From positions 39,319 through 103,318 of the forward strand of contig JVKM01000042.1 of the NCBI GenBank assembly GCA_001072465.1: 64,000 nucleotides of DNA, given 5' to 3'. Source of the DNA: Xylanimonas cellulosilytica (GTDB lineage: Bacteria; Actinomycetota; Actinomycetes; Actinomycetales; Actinomycetaceae). Position 1 is the stretch's first letter, and each line of letters starts with the position of its first letter. The notes under the pieces are model-generated. The model made no database searches, had not been told where the DNA came from, and saw only the letters and a list, made by a program, of their open reading frames with translations. The position numbers and the translations under genes were made by a program. Positions 35,260-45,178 of this stretch are shown piece by piece.

Positions 35260-36429
35260 TCAGACGTTCAGGGTCGCGAATTCGGCGAGGGCCAAGGGGC
35301 GCCCCGCGCTCATCTCCGCGCGCATGAGGTCCACGACCGCGTCGAGGCCCTGGCCGGGTCGCGCGGCTGCCGCGACGGCCCGCTGGCGCTCGTAGGAGGC
35401 GCCGATCGTCAGGATCGTCTCCAGGCCTGCGAACTCGCGCGCGCAGTTCAGGTCGGCAGCCACGGGGGCCAGCTCTTCCTTCAGTCGCGCGATGCCGTCG
35501 CGCGCGCTCTCGGTGGCGCCGTCGCGCGACACGATCAGCGTCGCGTCCATGCCGTAGCGCGCCGAGCGCCACTTGTTTTCGGCGACGAACCAATCCGGCA
35601 GGGAGGGAAGGGGCTCGCCCGCGTCGTACAGGCGCGAGAAGTGCTCGACGAGGACGTGGGTGAAGGCCGCGAAGGTGGCGACCTCGGTCGCGTTCGTCGC
35701 AGCGTCGTACACGCGGTTCTCGATCGTGCCGAAGGCCGGCGAGGGGCGGATGTCCCAGCGGACCTCGTCGAAGCCCTCGATGACGCCCGTGCGGATCATG
35801 TCGTCCGTGTAGGCCTCGAGATCCTCCCACGTTGCGAACTGACGCGGGATGCCGGCGGTGGGCAGCTGCTGGAACACCATAGCGCGGTTGGACGCGTAGC
35901 CCGTATCCTCGCCCGCCCAGAAGGGGGACGACGCGGAGATGGCCTGCAGGTGTCCCAGGTGGGCGGTGAGGGCAGCCTGGATCGGGAGGATCTTCGCGCG
36001 ATCCTCGACGCCGACGTGCACGTGGACGCCGTACAGGAGCATCTGGTGTCCCCAGTAGGCGGTGCGCTCCACCAGCTGCGCGTAGCGCTCCGAGTCGGTG
36101 ACGCGCTGGCGGCCCGGGCATGCGAAGGGGTGTGTGCCGGCGGTGGCCAGGTCGATGCGCAGGTCCGAGGCCAGGGGGGTCAGGTAGTCGACGCAGTCCA
36201 TCAGGTCGGCCATGCACTCGGCGACGGTTGAACGCGGCTTGGAGACGACCTCGATCGTGTTGAGCAGCATCTCGCGGTGGACGCCCGGGTAGAGCTTGCC
36301 GTCAGTCGTCGCGCGGTCGATGATCGCGTCCGCGCTCTGACGCAGGTCGTGGGAGTCGCGGTCGACGAGCTGGAGCTCCCACTCGACACCGATCGTGGAA
36401 CGCTGGGAGGAACCGAAGGGCAAAGACAT
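35260..36429 (-). CDS. Carboxylate-amine ligase, YbdK/GCS2 family
   Basis: A 389-residue member of the glutamate-cysteine ligase type 2 family. Visible features are STIGVEWELQLVD, EMLLNTIEVVSKP, GVHVHVGVED and DIRPSPAFGTIENRVYD. Family members ligate glutamate to an amine, often with weak gamma-glutamylcysteine activity. As actinobacteria use mycothiol rather than glutathione, the real substrate is uncertain. The ATG at 36429 has AAAGGA six bases upstream, better than the in-frame start at 36456. Confidence 0.88.
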   Translation of the reverse strand: MSLPFGSSQRSTIGVEWELQLVDRDSHDLRQSADAIIDRATTDGKLYPGVHREMLLNTIEVVSKPRSTVAECMADLMDCVDYLTPLASDLRIDLATAGTHPFACPGRQRVTDSERYAQLVERTAYWGHQMLLYGVHVHVGVEDRAKILPIQAALTAHLGHLQAISASSPFWAGEDTGYASNRAMVFQQLPTAGIPRQFATWEDLEAYTDDMIRTGVIEGFDEVRWDIRPSPAFGTIENRVYDAATNATEVATFAAFTHVLVEHFSRLYDAGEPLPSLPDWFVAENKWRSARYGMDATLIVSRDGATESARDGIARLKEELAPVAADLNCAREFAGLETILTIGASYERQRAVAAAARPGQGLDAVVDLMRAEMSAGRPLALAEFATLNV

Positions 36430-36494
36430 GTCAATCCTTTCGCTTGCTTCCTCCATTGTGGCAGGGCAGCGAGCGGTGTCGGCGGAGAGCTTTC

Positions 36495-37736
36495 TTACAG
36501 GTTTTTAGCCAACCGTCGGCAGATGATCGCGCGGTGGCGCCCGTCCACGCGTGTCGCGATGACGGTCAGCTGCTCGTCGCCTCCGCCCAGTTTCAATGAT
36601 TTACGCAGGTCGTCGGGGTTGATGTCGGCGCCGCGCTTCTTGATTTCGACGCTGCCCGCGCCGCGCGTGCGCAGCTCGGCGGAAATCGCCTTTGCCCGCA
36701 GGTTGGTCACTGCGAGGACCTCGAAGCGGTCGTAGAAGGGGGAATCGGGCAGGTCGTCCCCGGTCAGGTAGGCGATCTTGTCGGACACGATGCCCGCGCC
36801 GACCTCGTCCGCGAGGCGCGCCAGGAGGCCCGAGCGTATGACCGCGCTGTCGGGCTCGGCGACCATCGTGCCCAGGGGCGCGACCTCCACGCGGGCTGCG
36901 GGGGCGTTGGGTGCATACCCCTCGGGTGTGGAGAGCGAATGGGCGGCCCCGGCCTCGTCCAAGAGGAGGCAGGAGCGCCCACGGCCCTCGGGGGACAGTG
37001 CGGGGGACCAGAGCGAGGCCTCGACGAGGTCGCCACCCACGCTCACCCACTGCGCGTGCCAGGAGGAGGGGATGTGTTCGTACGCGATGCCCGGCGCCAC
37101 CTTGATGCCGACTCGTTCGATCGTGGAGGCCCAGCCGAGGGCGAGCGAGAGGGGAGGGGACCACTGCTCCGGGTCCGTGATGCGTGCCGACCCGCGCGAG
37201 GTGCCCGTGCGGCGGGCCGGGTCGGCGAAGATCGCGTCGACGCCCTCGGCGGCCAGCTCGTCCATGTCGAGGTCGGTGACGTCCCCCAGGCGCACCTCGG
37301 CCCCTTCGAAGGCTCGCAGGTTCGCGGCTACGGCCCCGGCGGTGTCGGGGTCGATGTCAACAGCCAGCACGTTCATGCCCAGGCCGGCGATCGCCATGGC
37401 ATCCGACCCGATGCCACAGCCAAGATCCGCGACGCGCGTCGCGCCGCGATCCCTGAATCGCTGAGCGTGGCGGGCTGCCACGACGAGGCGCGTCGCCTGC
37501 TCGAGGCCGTCGCGGGTGAACACCATGTGGGAGGCAAACGGACCAAATTTTGAGCGCGCAGCCTGGCGCAGGGCCAGCTGGGTGAGGACTGCAACCACGA
37601 GGTCCGCGTCGAGGCCGGAGGCGCGCAGGGCGGATCCGAGCTCGGGCAGCGGGATCGGGTTGGTGGCCTGCTTCGCTTGCAGGGACTCCAGCAGCTCCCA
37701 GCCGGGGGAGGACAGAATGGGGGACAGGGCGCTCAC
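36495..37736 (-). CDS. SAM-dependent methyltransferase with THUMP-like domain
   Basis: A 413-residue class I methyltransferase. SAM motif I is RVADLGCGIGSDAMA (about 101-115), motif II DIDPD (about 127), and the catalytic-loop-like IFADPARRTGTSRG (about 169-182). The C-terminal ~80 residues, ending RHRAIICRRLAKNL, resemble the THUMP-like domain of a family of presumed RNA methyltransferases. The target nucleotide is unknown. The GTG at 37736 is supported by GACAAT six bases upstream. Confidence 0.85.
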   Translation of the reverse strand: MSALSPILSSPGWELLESLQAKQATNPIPLPELGSALRASGLDADLVVAVLTQLALRQAARSKFGPFASHMVFTRDGLEQATRLVVAARHAQRFRDRGATRVADLGCGIGSDAMAIAGLGMNVLAVDIDPDTAGAVAANLRAFEGAEVRLGDVTDLDMDELAAEGVDAIFADPARRTGTSRGSARITDPEQWSPPLSLALGWASTIERVGIKVAPGIAYEHIPSSWHAQWVSVGGDLVEASLWSPALSPEGRGRSCLLLDEAGAAHSLSTPEGYAPNAPAARVEVAPLGTMVAEPDSAVIRSGLLARLADEVGAGIVSDKIAYLTGDDLPDSPFYDRFEVLAVTNLRAKAISAELRTRGAGSVEIKKRGADINPDDLRKSLKLGGGDEQLTVIATRVDGRHRAIICRRLAKNL

Positions 37737-37742
37737 CCGCTC

Positions 37743-37748
37743 ATTGTC
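37743..37748 (-). promoter_or_regulatory. -10 element for leaderless THUMP-like methyltransferase mRNA
   Basis: On the minus strand GACAAT-GAGCGG-GTG has the standard six-base spacing to the start at 37736. Confidence 0.45.
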
Positions 37749-37824
37749 CCATCTCTTCAGGGACGAGGCCGTGTGGGGTCTGCGGCGCGGGGTGCAGGCG
37801 TCGTCTCGCCCAGGGTGAACGCCC

Positions 37825-37851
37825 CTGGCACTCAGCTTGCTCGAGTGCCAG
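37825..37851. promoter_or_regulatory. CIRCE operator (HrcA site) of groES
   Basis: CTGGCACTC-N9-GAGTGCCAG is a perfect inverted repeat with the nine-base spacer and GCACTC/GAGTGC cores of CIRCE. The likely -35 (TTGCTC, 37837-37842) lies in its spacer and the -10 (TACACT, 37861-37866) follows at 18 bases. HrcA bound here would block RNA polymerase. Confidence 0.88.
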
Positions 37852-37860
37852 GAACGCGCC

Positions 37861-37866
37861 TACACT
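37861..37866 (+). promoter_or_regulatory. -10 element of the groES promoter
   Basis: TACACT follows TTGCTC (37837-37842) by 18 bases. The leader to the start at 37970 is about 97 bases and contains a GCGGG-AACA-CCCGC hairpin (37879-37892). Confidence 0.6.
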
Positions 37867-37969
37867 CGAGGAGGAAACGCGGGAACACCCGCGACCGGTC
37901 CTGCACCTGACCCCCGCGACGGCAGGGAAAGGACGAGCACCTTCGTGACAAAGAAGAAAGGGAGCGACA

Positions 37970-38266
37970 ATGTCGATCTCCATCAAGCCCCTCGAGGACC
38001 GCATCGTCATCCGCCAGGTTGAGGCCGAGCAGACCACCGCCTCCGGCCTGGTCATTCCGGACACCGCCAAGGAGAAGCCGCAGGAAGGCGAAGTTATCGC
38101 CGTGGGCCCCGGCCGCGTGGACGACAAGGGTAACCGTATCCCCGTCGACGTCAAGGTCGGCGACGTCGTCATCTACTCGCGCTACGGCGGCACCGAGGTC
38201 AAGTACGACGGCCAGGAGTTCCAGATCCTGTCCTCGCGTGACGTGCTGGCGGTCGTGGAGCGCTGA
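37970..38266 (+). CDS. groS: Co-chaperonin GroES (Cpn10)
   Basis: The 98-residue lid of the GroEL chamber. [28 protein letters not shown] contains the start of the mobile loop, and [18 protein letters not shown] and DVLAVVE complete the family pattern. The ribosome site AAGGGAG precedes the ATG. CIRCE lies upstream and a strong terminator directly downstream, so the gene is monocistronic. The groEL that usually follows is absent from the whole window. Confidence 0.97.
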   Translation: MSISIKPLEDRIVIRQVEAEQTTASGLVIPDTAKEKPQEGEVIAVGPGRVDDKGNRIPVDVKVGDVVIYSRYGGTEVKYDGQEFQILSSRDVLAVVER

Positions 38267-38290
38267 GCGCTTCGCACACTGAACGCTACA

Positions 38291-38329
38291 GGGGCGGCCC
38301 GGAAGGAATCCTTCCGGGCCGCCCCTTTT
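38291..38329 (+). terminator. Intrinsic terminator of groES
   Basis: 17-bp arms (38291-38307 and 38309-38325; GGGGCGGCCCGGAAGGA and its complement) flank one central base and are followed by TTTT. This is the most textbook terminator in the window. Confidence 0.92.
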
Positions 38330-38375
38330 GTTCATCTCTCCCGCGCCGAGCATCCGTGCGGCGCGGGGCCTCGCA

Positions 38376-39188
38376 TCAGGACGCGGACTGCGCCGCCTGG
38401 TCGAGGATCGTGTTGCGGATGTAGGAGACGTCGCGGTAGCCGCTGACGAAGGCCTTGTTGATGAACATCGTGGGCGTGCCCGTGATGCCGGACTGGTGGG
38501 CCTGTTCCTTGGCCGCCTTCACCTTGGAGGCGGTGTGGTCGGCGAGCATCGTCTCGCGGAACTTGTCCAGGTCGGGCACGCCCGCCTTGGCTGCAAAGTC
38601 AACGAGGGCCTGCTCGGAGTACTGGGGGTGACCGGTCGGGTCGGCCGCCGCGTACACCACGTCGTGGAACTCCCAGAACTTGCCCTGCTCGCCCGCAGCG
38701 ATGCCCGCCTGGGCTGCCAGGGGAGAGGTCTCGGTGATCTGGGCCAGGTCGTACCACTCCACGCGCAGGGTGCCATCCTCGACGAGGTCGGCCAGCGCGG
38801 GGTCGACGTCCTGGGCGTACTTCGTGCAGTAGGGGCACGCAAAGTCAGAGAAAAGAACCATCGTCACGGGAGCGTTAATGTCGCCCTTCGCCTGCGGGTC
38901 GTCAGCCTGGTGGCGCATGAAAGACTTCATGATCTCCAGGTTTTTGGCGTTCGTCTGGCTGGGGGCCGCCGTCTCCGTGTTCTGTGGCATCTGTTCGGCC
39001 GCGGTCGGCGAGGCCGCCGGGGTTGCCTGGCTCGCCGGAGAGGTGGAGGAGAGCTGAACACCCATCCACACGCACGCGCCCGCGAGCACCGCGGTGATCG
39101 GTGCGGTCACGAAGAACAGTGTCTTGTACAGGTTGGTCGAGGTGTCCTCGGCCTTTTTCTGCGAGGCCTTGGTGTCGTTGCTGGTCAT
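38376..39188 (-). CDS. DsbA-like thioredoxin-fold protein, membrane-anchored
   Basis: A 270-residue protein with one N-terminal membrane span (about 22-46), a Ser/Pro/Ala-rich linker and an extracytoplasmic DsbA/DsbG-type domain. The redox motif is FACPYC (Cys 118 and 121) and the cis-Pro loop is SGITGTPTMFINKAF. It likely catalyses disulfide formation or isomerisation in exported proteins, such as pilins and surface proteins of actinomycetes. The ATG at 39188 has GGGAG six bases upstream. Confidence 0.9.
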   Translation of the reverse strand: MTSNDTKASQKKAEDTSTNLYKTLFFVTAPITAVLAGACVWMGVQLSSTSPASQATPAASPTAAEQMPQNTETAAPSQTNAKNLEIMKSFMRHQADDPQAKGDINAPVTMVLFSDFACPYCTKYAQDVDPALADLVEDGTLRVEWYDLAQITETSPLAAQAGIAAGEQGKFWEFHDVVYAAADPTGHPQYSEQALVDFAAKAGVPDLDKFRETMLADHTASKVKAAKEQAHQSGITGTPTMFINKAFVSGYRDVSYIRNTILDQAAQSAS

Positions 39189-39278
39189 GTGAGCTCCCGG
39201 AGAGGATGGGTGTTGTGGCGGGCAGTAAAAAGGTGCGGCACCGCGGTGGCGATGCCGCACCGGAAAAATGGATGCGCG

Positions 39279-39575
39279 TTAGGAGACGCGGCGACCGCGT
39301 CCAGAGGAGCGGATCTCTTCGCGTCGTTCTTCTTCAGTCATTCCACCCCAGATGCCGTAAGGCTCCTGAGCGGCCAGAGCGTAAGACCGGCACTGCTCGA
39401 TAACCGGGCAGGTCGCGCAGATCGCCTTAGCGTTTGCTGCACGGCGTCGGCGCGTGGAGCCGCGCTCACCCTCGGGGTGGAAGAACAGCTCGGTGTCCAG
39501 GTCTCGGCACGCCGCTTCGTACTGCCATTCCCATGCGTCGATCATGGGTCCGGGCAGACGGGAGACGTCAGTCAT
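39279..39575 (-). CDS. WhiB-family iron-sulfur regulator
   Basis: A 98-residue WhiB-like protein with the four cluster-binding cysteines (C23, C53, C56, C62), the GIWGG turn (about 74-78) and a basic C-terminus GRGRRVS that binds DNA. Proteins of this family bind [4Fe-4S] and the primary sigma factor. Composition and spacing look most like the WhiB2/WhmD branch involved in cell division, but subclass is not certain. GGAGG precedes the ATG. A nested palindrome lies immediately upstream. Confidence 0.93.
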   Translation of the reverse strand: MTDVSRLPGPMIDAWEWQYEAACRDLDTELFFHPEGERGSTRRRRAANAKAICATCPVIEQCRSYALAAQEPYGIWGGMTEEERREEIRSSGRGRRVS

Positions 39576-39599
39576 TGGGTGCCTCCTTCATGTCTGTCG

Positions 39600-39629
39600 T
39601 GCCGACATTTTCGGCACACGATGTCGGCA
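39600..39629. promoter_or_regulatory. Nested palindromes upstream of whiB
   Basis: TGCCGACAT (39600-39608) and ATGTCGGCA (39621-39629) form one inverted repeat; GTGCCGA (39599-39605) and TCGGCAC (39611-39617) form another within it. The sites lie 25 bases from the whiB start in the ~290-base divergent spacer, which otherwise shows no gene. They are a good candidate operator. Confidence 0.5.
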
Positions 39630-39867
39630 AGAATAGACACTTATGCGGTAGTTATTCAAGGATCTTTCTGGAATTATGAGCCAGTTCTCAGATCGAGCGT
39701 GCCCGTACTGTGAAAACGTGGAGAAACGTATGGTGCGCAGAGTGAACAGATTGTGAATAACTTTTTGAACAACTTGGATGTGGGTGTCCCGTCCGTTCCT
39801 GTGGCGTGCGCGCTGCGAACACGCAAGAATCAGAGCAGGGCACGGACAAGGACCGGAGGGAGCGGAC

Positions 39868-40788
39868 ATGCCACGAGCCATACTGGCGCAGTCGGCGCAC
39901 GCTGACCGCTCCCGCACCATGTCCTCGGTGTCCGATGAGCTGGGAGTATCCCCCTCCACCCTGCGCACCTGGGAACGACGCTACGGCCTCGGCCCCGCGC
40001 AGCGTGAGACCGGCGAGCGGCGTCGCTACCAGCCCGAGGACGTTGACCGTCTGCGCGCCATGATCCACCACGTGCGTGCCGGCATGTCCGCCGCCGAGGC
40101 CGCCAAGCGCGCCCTCGCAGAAAGTACGCTCCTGCCCCGTCGAGGCCCGGCGAACGCTGCCCAGCTGCGCTCCGTCGCCCTCTCCGACGACTATCAACGC
40201 CTCGAAGAAGTGATCGAGGCGGCCGTCGCCAGCCATGGCCTCGTCCATACGTGGTCGCGATTCGTCGAACCGACCCTCAAATCCCTGCGCTCCGCTCCGG
40301 GCGGCGAACCCATCGGCAGTGCGCCCGCCCTCATGCTGGTCAACGCCTTCCAGCGTGTGTGCCGCTCCGTCTACCAGTCTCGCCCGGCCCGCTCCCTCGT
40401 TGGAGGGGACCGCGTCGCGATCATCTCCGACTCGCTCCACGAGACTGCGGCCCAGGTCATCGGCGTCGCTCTGGCCTGGTACGGCTGCGACGTGCGCATG
40501 CTCTCCAGCGAAAACTACGGCGGCATCAGCACCACCGAACGCTTCCGCGAGTACGTGCGCGGAGGCGTCCCCGCCCTCACCGTCGTCCTCGGATGCGGTC
40601 CCGAGTGCGCGCAAACGGTGGAAAACCTCGTTGCGCGCTACGGAGTGCCCACGATCATGGTGGGCGCGGACGCCCCCGAGATCCTCTCGCCCCAGGTGCA
40701 GCGCGTGCGCACCATTAGCGCCTGTGTCGAGGAGGCCCTCGCCCTCCTCGCGCCCCAGGCTGACCTGGAGCTCGTCGGCCGCTCCTGA
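39868..40788 (+). CDS. MerR-like regulator with B12-binding-like C-terminal region
   Basis: A 306-residue regulator. The N-terminal MerR helix-turn-helix includes SVSDELGVSPSTLRTWERRYGLGPAQR and the wing RRRYQPEDVDRL (about 20-65). The C-terminal ~190 residues look like the helical plus Rossmann region of LitR/CarH-type proteins (RVAIISDSLHETAAQVIGVALAW), but the DxHxxG cobalamin loop is not evident, so ligand binding is doubtful. RBS GGAGGG precedes the ATG at 39868. It diverges from whiB; target unknown. Confidence 0.82.
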   Translation: MPRAILAQSAHADRSRTMSSVSDELGVSPSTLRTWERRYGLGPAQRETGERRRYQPEDVDRLRAMIHHVRAGMSAAEAAKRALAESTLLPRRGPANAAQLRSVALSDDYQRLEEVIEAAVASHGLVHTWSRFVEPTLKSLRSAPGGEPIGSAPALMLVNAFQRVCRSVYQSRPARSLVGGDRVAIISDSLHETAAQVIGVALAWYGCDVRMLSSENYGGISTTERFREYVRGGVPALTVVLGCGPECAQTVENLVARYGVPTIMVGADAPEILSPQVQRVRTISACVEEALALLAPQADLELVGRS

Positions 40789-40805
40789 CGCCTGTGACGG
40801 CTCAC

Positions 40806-40817
40806 GCGCAATTGCGC
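40806..40817. promoter_or_regulatory. 12-bp palindrome before the AGE isomerase
   Basis: GCGCAATTGCGC is a perfect palindrome in the short spacer between the MerR-like gene and the isomerase. It may be an operator, possibly of the MerR-like protein. Confidence 0.35.
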
Positions 40818-40905
40818 CCTCAACTGCGCGCTCGCGGCCCCCACCTCCGCCCGCGGTGCCTGGACAGGTGATACCGTGAAGGCACGTACCGGCAGGAGAA
40901 CAGTC

Positions 40906-42180
40906 ATGAACGCCCCCTGGAACAACGAAGATCTGCGCCGCGCTTTTGACGCTGATTTTGACGCGCTCGTCGCCTTCGCTTCCCGGTCGAAGGCGCGGGT
41001 CGGTTTCGCCTTCCTGCGCGCCGACGGTCAGGTCGACCTCGGGCGTCCCCTCGACGCGCGCATCAGCGCCCGGATGACCCACGTCTTTGCTCTCGCGCAG
41101 ATGCGAGGCATCGAGGGTGCCGCACACCTCGTCAACCACGGCCTGGTCGCCCTCGCAGGCCCCCTACGCGCTCCGAATGGCTCCTGGTACGCCGAGGTCG
41201 TGCCCACGTCAGAGAACAGCGCCACCCCCGTTCCCCGTGCGGTTTTCTCACAGCGCGCACAGTCCGCGATGATCGGTGCGGCCGCCGCTGCTGCCATGGT
41301 CGGGCACGAGGACGCACGCGACCTGCTCGCCGACCTCGACGCGGACCAGGATCAGCGCTGGTGGGACCCGTGCGCCGGCGCCGTGCGTGAAGAGATTGAT
41401 GCCGCGACCGGGCGCCGGTCGCCCCTGCGTCGCCTCTCCACCAACCTCGATACCGCGCAGGCCTACCTGGCCGCCTGGGAAGCGACGGGGGAGCGCGTCT
41501 GGTTCGACCGGGCCCGCTCGATTCTTCGCCTCGTCGGAGAGATCGCCGCGCGATGCGGCTTCGCCCTGCCCGACCTCTACGACGAGGAATGGCGCCCCCT
41601 GCCCGCCTCCTCCGATCAGGTGCCCGTCGAGCTCATCCGCCCCGGAGATACGCTCCCCGGCCTCGGCTTCAAGGCCGCCAGACTCATCGGACAGACCTAC
41701 GCGATCCTCACTCATATGGGCGAAAAACCCGGCCCCTGGATGATCGACACCGCGACCGCGCTCTACGACCGCGCCCTCGCCGACGGATGGACGAACGAGG
41801 GCGTGGGCGGCATCGTCTACACCCTCGACCCCGCCGGTGTCGTCGCCGCCCCCCAACGCATGCACTGGGTCGTGTGCGAGGCCGCCAGCGCCGCCCGCGT
41901 CCTCGCCGAGGTCGTGGACCCCTCGCGTGCCGAGGAGCTCGCCGTCGACTACGCCCGCGCTATCGCCTGGGCCGACTCCCACGCGCGCGCCGGCATGGGC
42001 CGCTGGATCCACGAGGTCGCCCCCGACGGTTCCGTCTCCATGCTCGTCTGGGAGGGACGCCCCGACGCACTCACCGCCGCCCGCATGCTGGCACGAGGCG
42101 CCGCCCCGATCCATCTCACAGTCACCGGCGCGACCGCCGCCCGCTACGCCTCCCAGGCCAGCCAGAGCGCGTCCTCCTGA
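40906..42180 (+). CDS. AGE-family sugar epimerase/isomerase
   Basis: A 424-residue alpha/alpha-barrel enzyme of the N-acylglucosamine 2-epimerase superfamily, which includes mannose and sulfoquinovose isomerases. Motifs include DARISARMTHVFALAQMRG, LSTNLDTAQAYLAAWEATG, the catalytic-type His in MHWVVCEAASAA and GRWIHEVAPDGS. The substrate cannot be read from the sequence. The ATG at 40906 follows AGGAGA; an upstream GTG at 40876 has no ribosome site. The MerR-like gene lies immediately upstream on the same strand. Confidence 0.85.
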   Translation: MNAPWNNEDLRRAFDADFDALVAFASRSKARVGFAFLRADGQVDLGRPLDARISARMTHVFALAQMRGIEGAAHLVNHGLVALAGPLRAPNGSWYAEVVPTSENSATPVPRAVFSQRAQSAMIGAAAAAAMVGHEDARDLLADLDADQDQRWWDPCAGAVREEIDAATGRRSPLRRLSTNLDTAQAYLAAWEATGERVWFDRARSILRLVGEIAARCGFALPDLYDEEWRPLPASSDQVPVELIRPGDTLPGLGFKAARLIGQTYAILTHMGEKPGPWMIDTATALYDRALADGWTNEGVGGIVYTLDPAGVVAAPQRMHWVVCEAASAARVLAEVVDPSRAEELAVDYARAIAWADSHARAGMGRWIHEVAPDGSVSMLVWEGRPDALTAARMLARGAAPIHLTVTGATAARYASQASQSASS

Positions 42181-42190
42181 CGGTCCCTGA

Positions 42191-43804
<1,614 letters not shown>

Positions 43805-43826
43805 TCGCAGATAGAGCGTTCGGAAT

Positions 43827-43858
43827 GGGCGGGAGCAGTCGGTGGGCTGCTCCCGCCC
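43827..43858 (+). terminator. Terminator of guaB
   Basis: GGGCGGGAGCAG (43827-43838) and CTGCTCCCGCCC (43847-43858) pair perfectly with an 8-base loop. A TATCCT -10 for the next gene follows at 43863-43868. Confidence 0.8.
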
Positions 43859-43909
43859 GCGCTATCCTAGGGGTGCGAAAACTCACAACAGCGCAAAGGA
43901 GCTGCTCCC

Positions 43910-44599
43910 ATGCTCATCCTCATCGATCACGCGAACGTCGATTCCATCGCCAAGACCCTGGAATACCTGCCTATCGACGGCGTGACGACCAACCCGACGA
44001 TCCTGTACCGAGAGGGCAAGGAACCTCTCGAGGTTCTCCACGCCATCAAGCAGCTTCTGCCCGACGGCGCCCAGCTGCACGTCCAGATCGTCTCCCAGCG
44101 CGCCGACGATATGGTCGCCGAGGCCCGCGCCCTGCGCGGCGAAATCGGCGGTAACCTCTTCATCAAGCTCCCCGTCACGCGCGAGGGCTTCGCCGCCATC
44201 CCGCGCATCGTGCGCGAAGGCATGCAGGTGACCGCGACCGGCATCCACTCCTCGATGCAGGGCTTCATGGCCGCCAAGGCCGGTGCCCGCTACGTCGCCC
44301 CCTACGTCAACCGCATGGACAACTACGGCATCGACGGCGTGCGCGTCGCCTCCGAAATCCACCGCACCCTGCGCTCCTACGACCTGAAGGCCGACGTCCT
44401 GGCCGCGTCCTTCAAGAACTCCGAGCAGGTCCTCGAGCTGGTCCGCCAGGGCGTGGGCGCCATTACCGCCGCCCCCGACGTGCTGGCCGCGCTCATCAAG
44501 AACCCCGCGACCGACGCCGCCATCGCGGACCAGAACCGCGACTTCGGCTTCCTCGTGGGCGAGCGCCGCACGTGGCTGGATCTCATCAAGGAAAAGTGA
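43910..44599 (+). CDS. Fructose-6-phosphate aldolase / transaldolase-like protein
   Basis: A 229-residue TIM-barrel of the small transaldolase (FSA/TalC) group. The Schiff-base lysine is in FIKLPVT (Lys 86, matching Lys 85 of E. coli FSA); other signatures are IDGVTTNPTIL, VTATGIHSSMQGFMAAKAGARYVAPYVNRMDN and VLAASFKN. AAGGAG precedes the ATG. Whether it acts as aldolase or transaldolase in vivo is open; FSA-type length favours the aldolase. Confidence 0.9.
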   Translation: MLILIDHANVDSIAKTLEYLPIDGVTTNPTILYREGKEPLEVLHAIKQLLPDGAQLHVQIVSQRADDMVAEARALRGEIGGNLFIKLPVTREGFAAIPRIVREGMQVTATGIHSSMQGFMAAKAGARYVAPYVNRMDNYGIDGVRVASEIHRTLRSYDLKADVLAASFKNSEQVLELVRQGVGAITAAPDVLAALIKNPATDAAIADQNRDFGFLVGERRTWLDLIKEK

Positions 44600-44608
44600 G
44601 TCTTGTGT

Positions 44609-44644
44609 AGAGGCCCGGGGGTGGTGTTCCACCTCCGGGCCTCT
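44609..44644 (+). terminator. Terminator after the aldolase
   Basis: AGAGGCCCGG (44609-44618) pairs with CCGGGCCTCT (44635-44644), with an inner GGTGG/CCACC stem and TTCC nearby. Confidence 0.8.
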
Positions 44645-44734
44645 TCCATACGCGCATTGCTGCTGCGCTACCGGTGTTCCTGGTGGCTGCGCCACCGGTG
44701 TTCCGGGCGCCGTCGGGCCCGCCCGCCCGCTCGC

Positions 44735-44786
44735 CGTCCGCGCCACGAGCTTCGCTCGGCGCGTTGGCTCGAAGCCCGGCCAGGCC
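44735..44786 (+). repeat. Dispersed noncoding repeat, second copy
   Basis: Matches 1-52 at 49 of 52 positions. The downstream part merges into the 60-bp direct duplication. Confidence 0.7.
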
Positions 44787-44887
44787 CTGTGGGCCCGCCG
44801 GCACCCTTCGCACTGGTGGCGCGTGGTTGGTGTGCCCGGCCAGGCCCTGTGGGCCCGCCGGCACCCTCCACACTGGTGGCGCGTGGT
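44774..44887 (+). repeat. 60-bp direct duplication
   Basis: GCCCGGCCAGGCCCTGTGGG starts at 44774 and again at 44834, exactly 60 bp apart. The similarity runs through the adjacent GCCGGCACCCT and ACTGGTGGCGCGTGGT blocks with few changes. The centre GGGCCCGCCGGC is GC-rich and partly palindromic. Confidence 0.8.
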
Positions 44888-44970
44888 GGCTGGTGTCTGT
44901 CCGGCCCTTACCGCGCCCCCGGCGCGGCAGATGTTTATCCGGGCCCTTGCTAGCTACCTGTCTCAGTGCG

Positions 44971-45115
44971 ATCCGGATAGGTTGTGCGCATCCGGATAGG
45001 TTGTGCGCATCCGGATAGGTTATGCGTATCTGGATAGGTTATTAAGCTATCCGGATGTTCGTTACCTATCCGGATGTTGCTTACCTATCCGGATGTTCGT
45101 TAGCTATCCACGTGT
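44971..45115. repeat. 19-bp tandem array with palindromic ATCCGGAT core
   Basis: Units start at 44971, 44990, 45009 and 45028 (ATCCGGATAGGTT-N6, the fourth with one core change). They are followed without a gap by units at 45047, 45066 and 45085 (CTATCCGGATGTT-N6) and a decayed copy at 45104. All units are 19 bp. The first block presents GGATAGGTT and the second its inverse-like CTATCCGGAT, with the polarity switch near 45046. The regular period and switch resemble iterons or an operator array. Confidence 0.85.
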
Positions 45116-45178
45116 GTGATGGTATCCGTGGGGCCTCTGCTCCCTTTCCCCCTGACGGGGCCGCATTTAGACTTGTTG

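Noticed and set aside
44971..45115. CRISPR array
   Set aside because: Units are 19 bp and contiguous with no unique spacers, and no cas gene is nearby.
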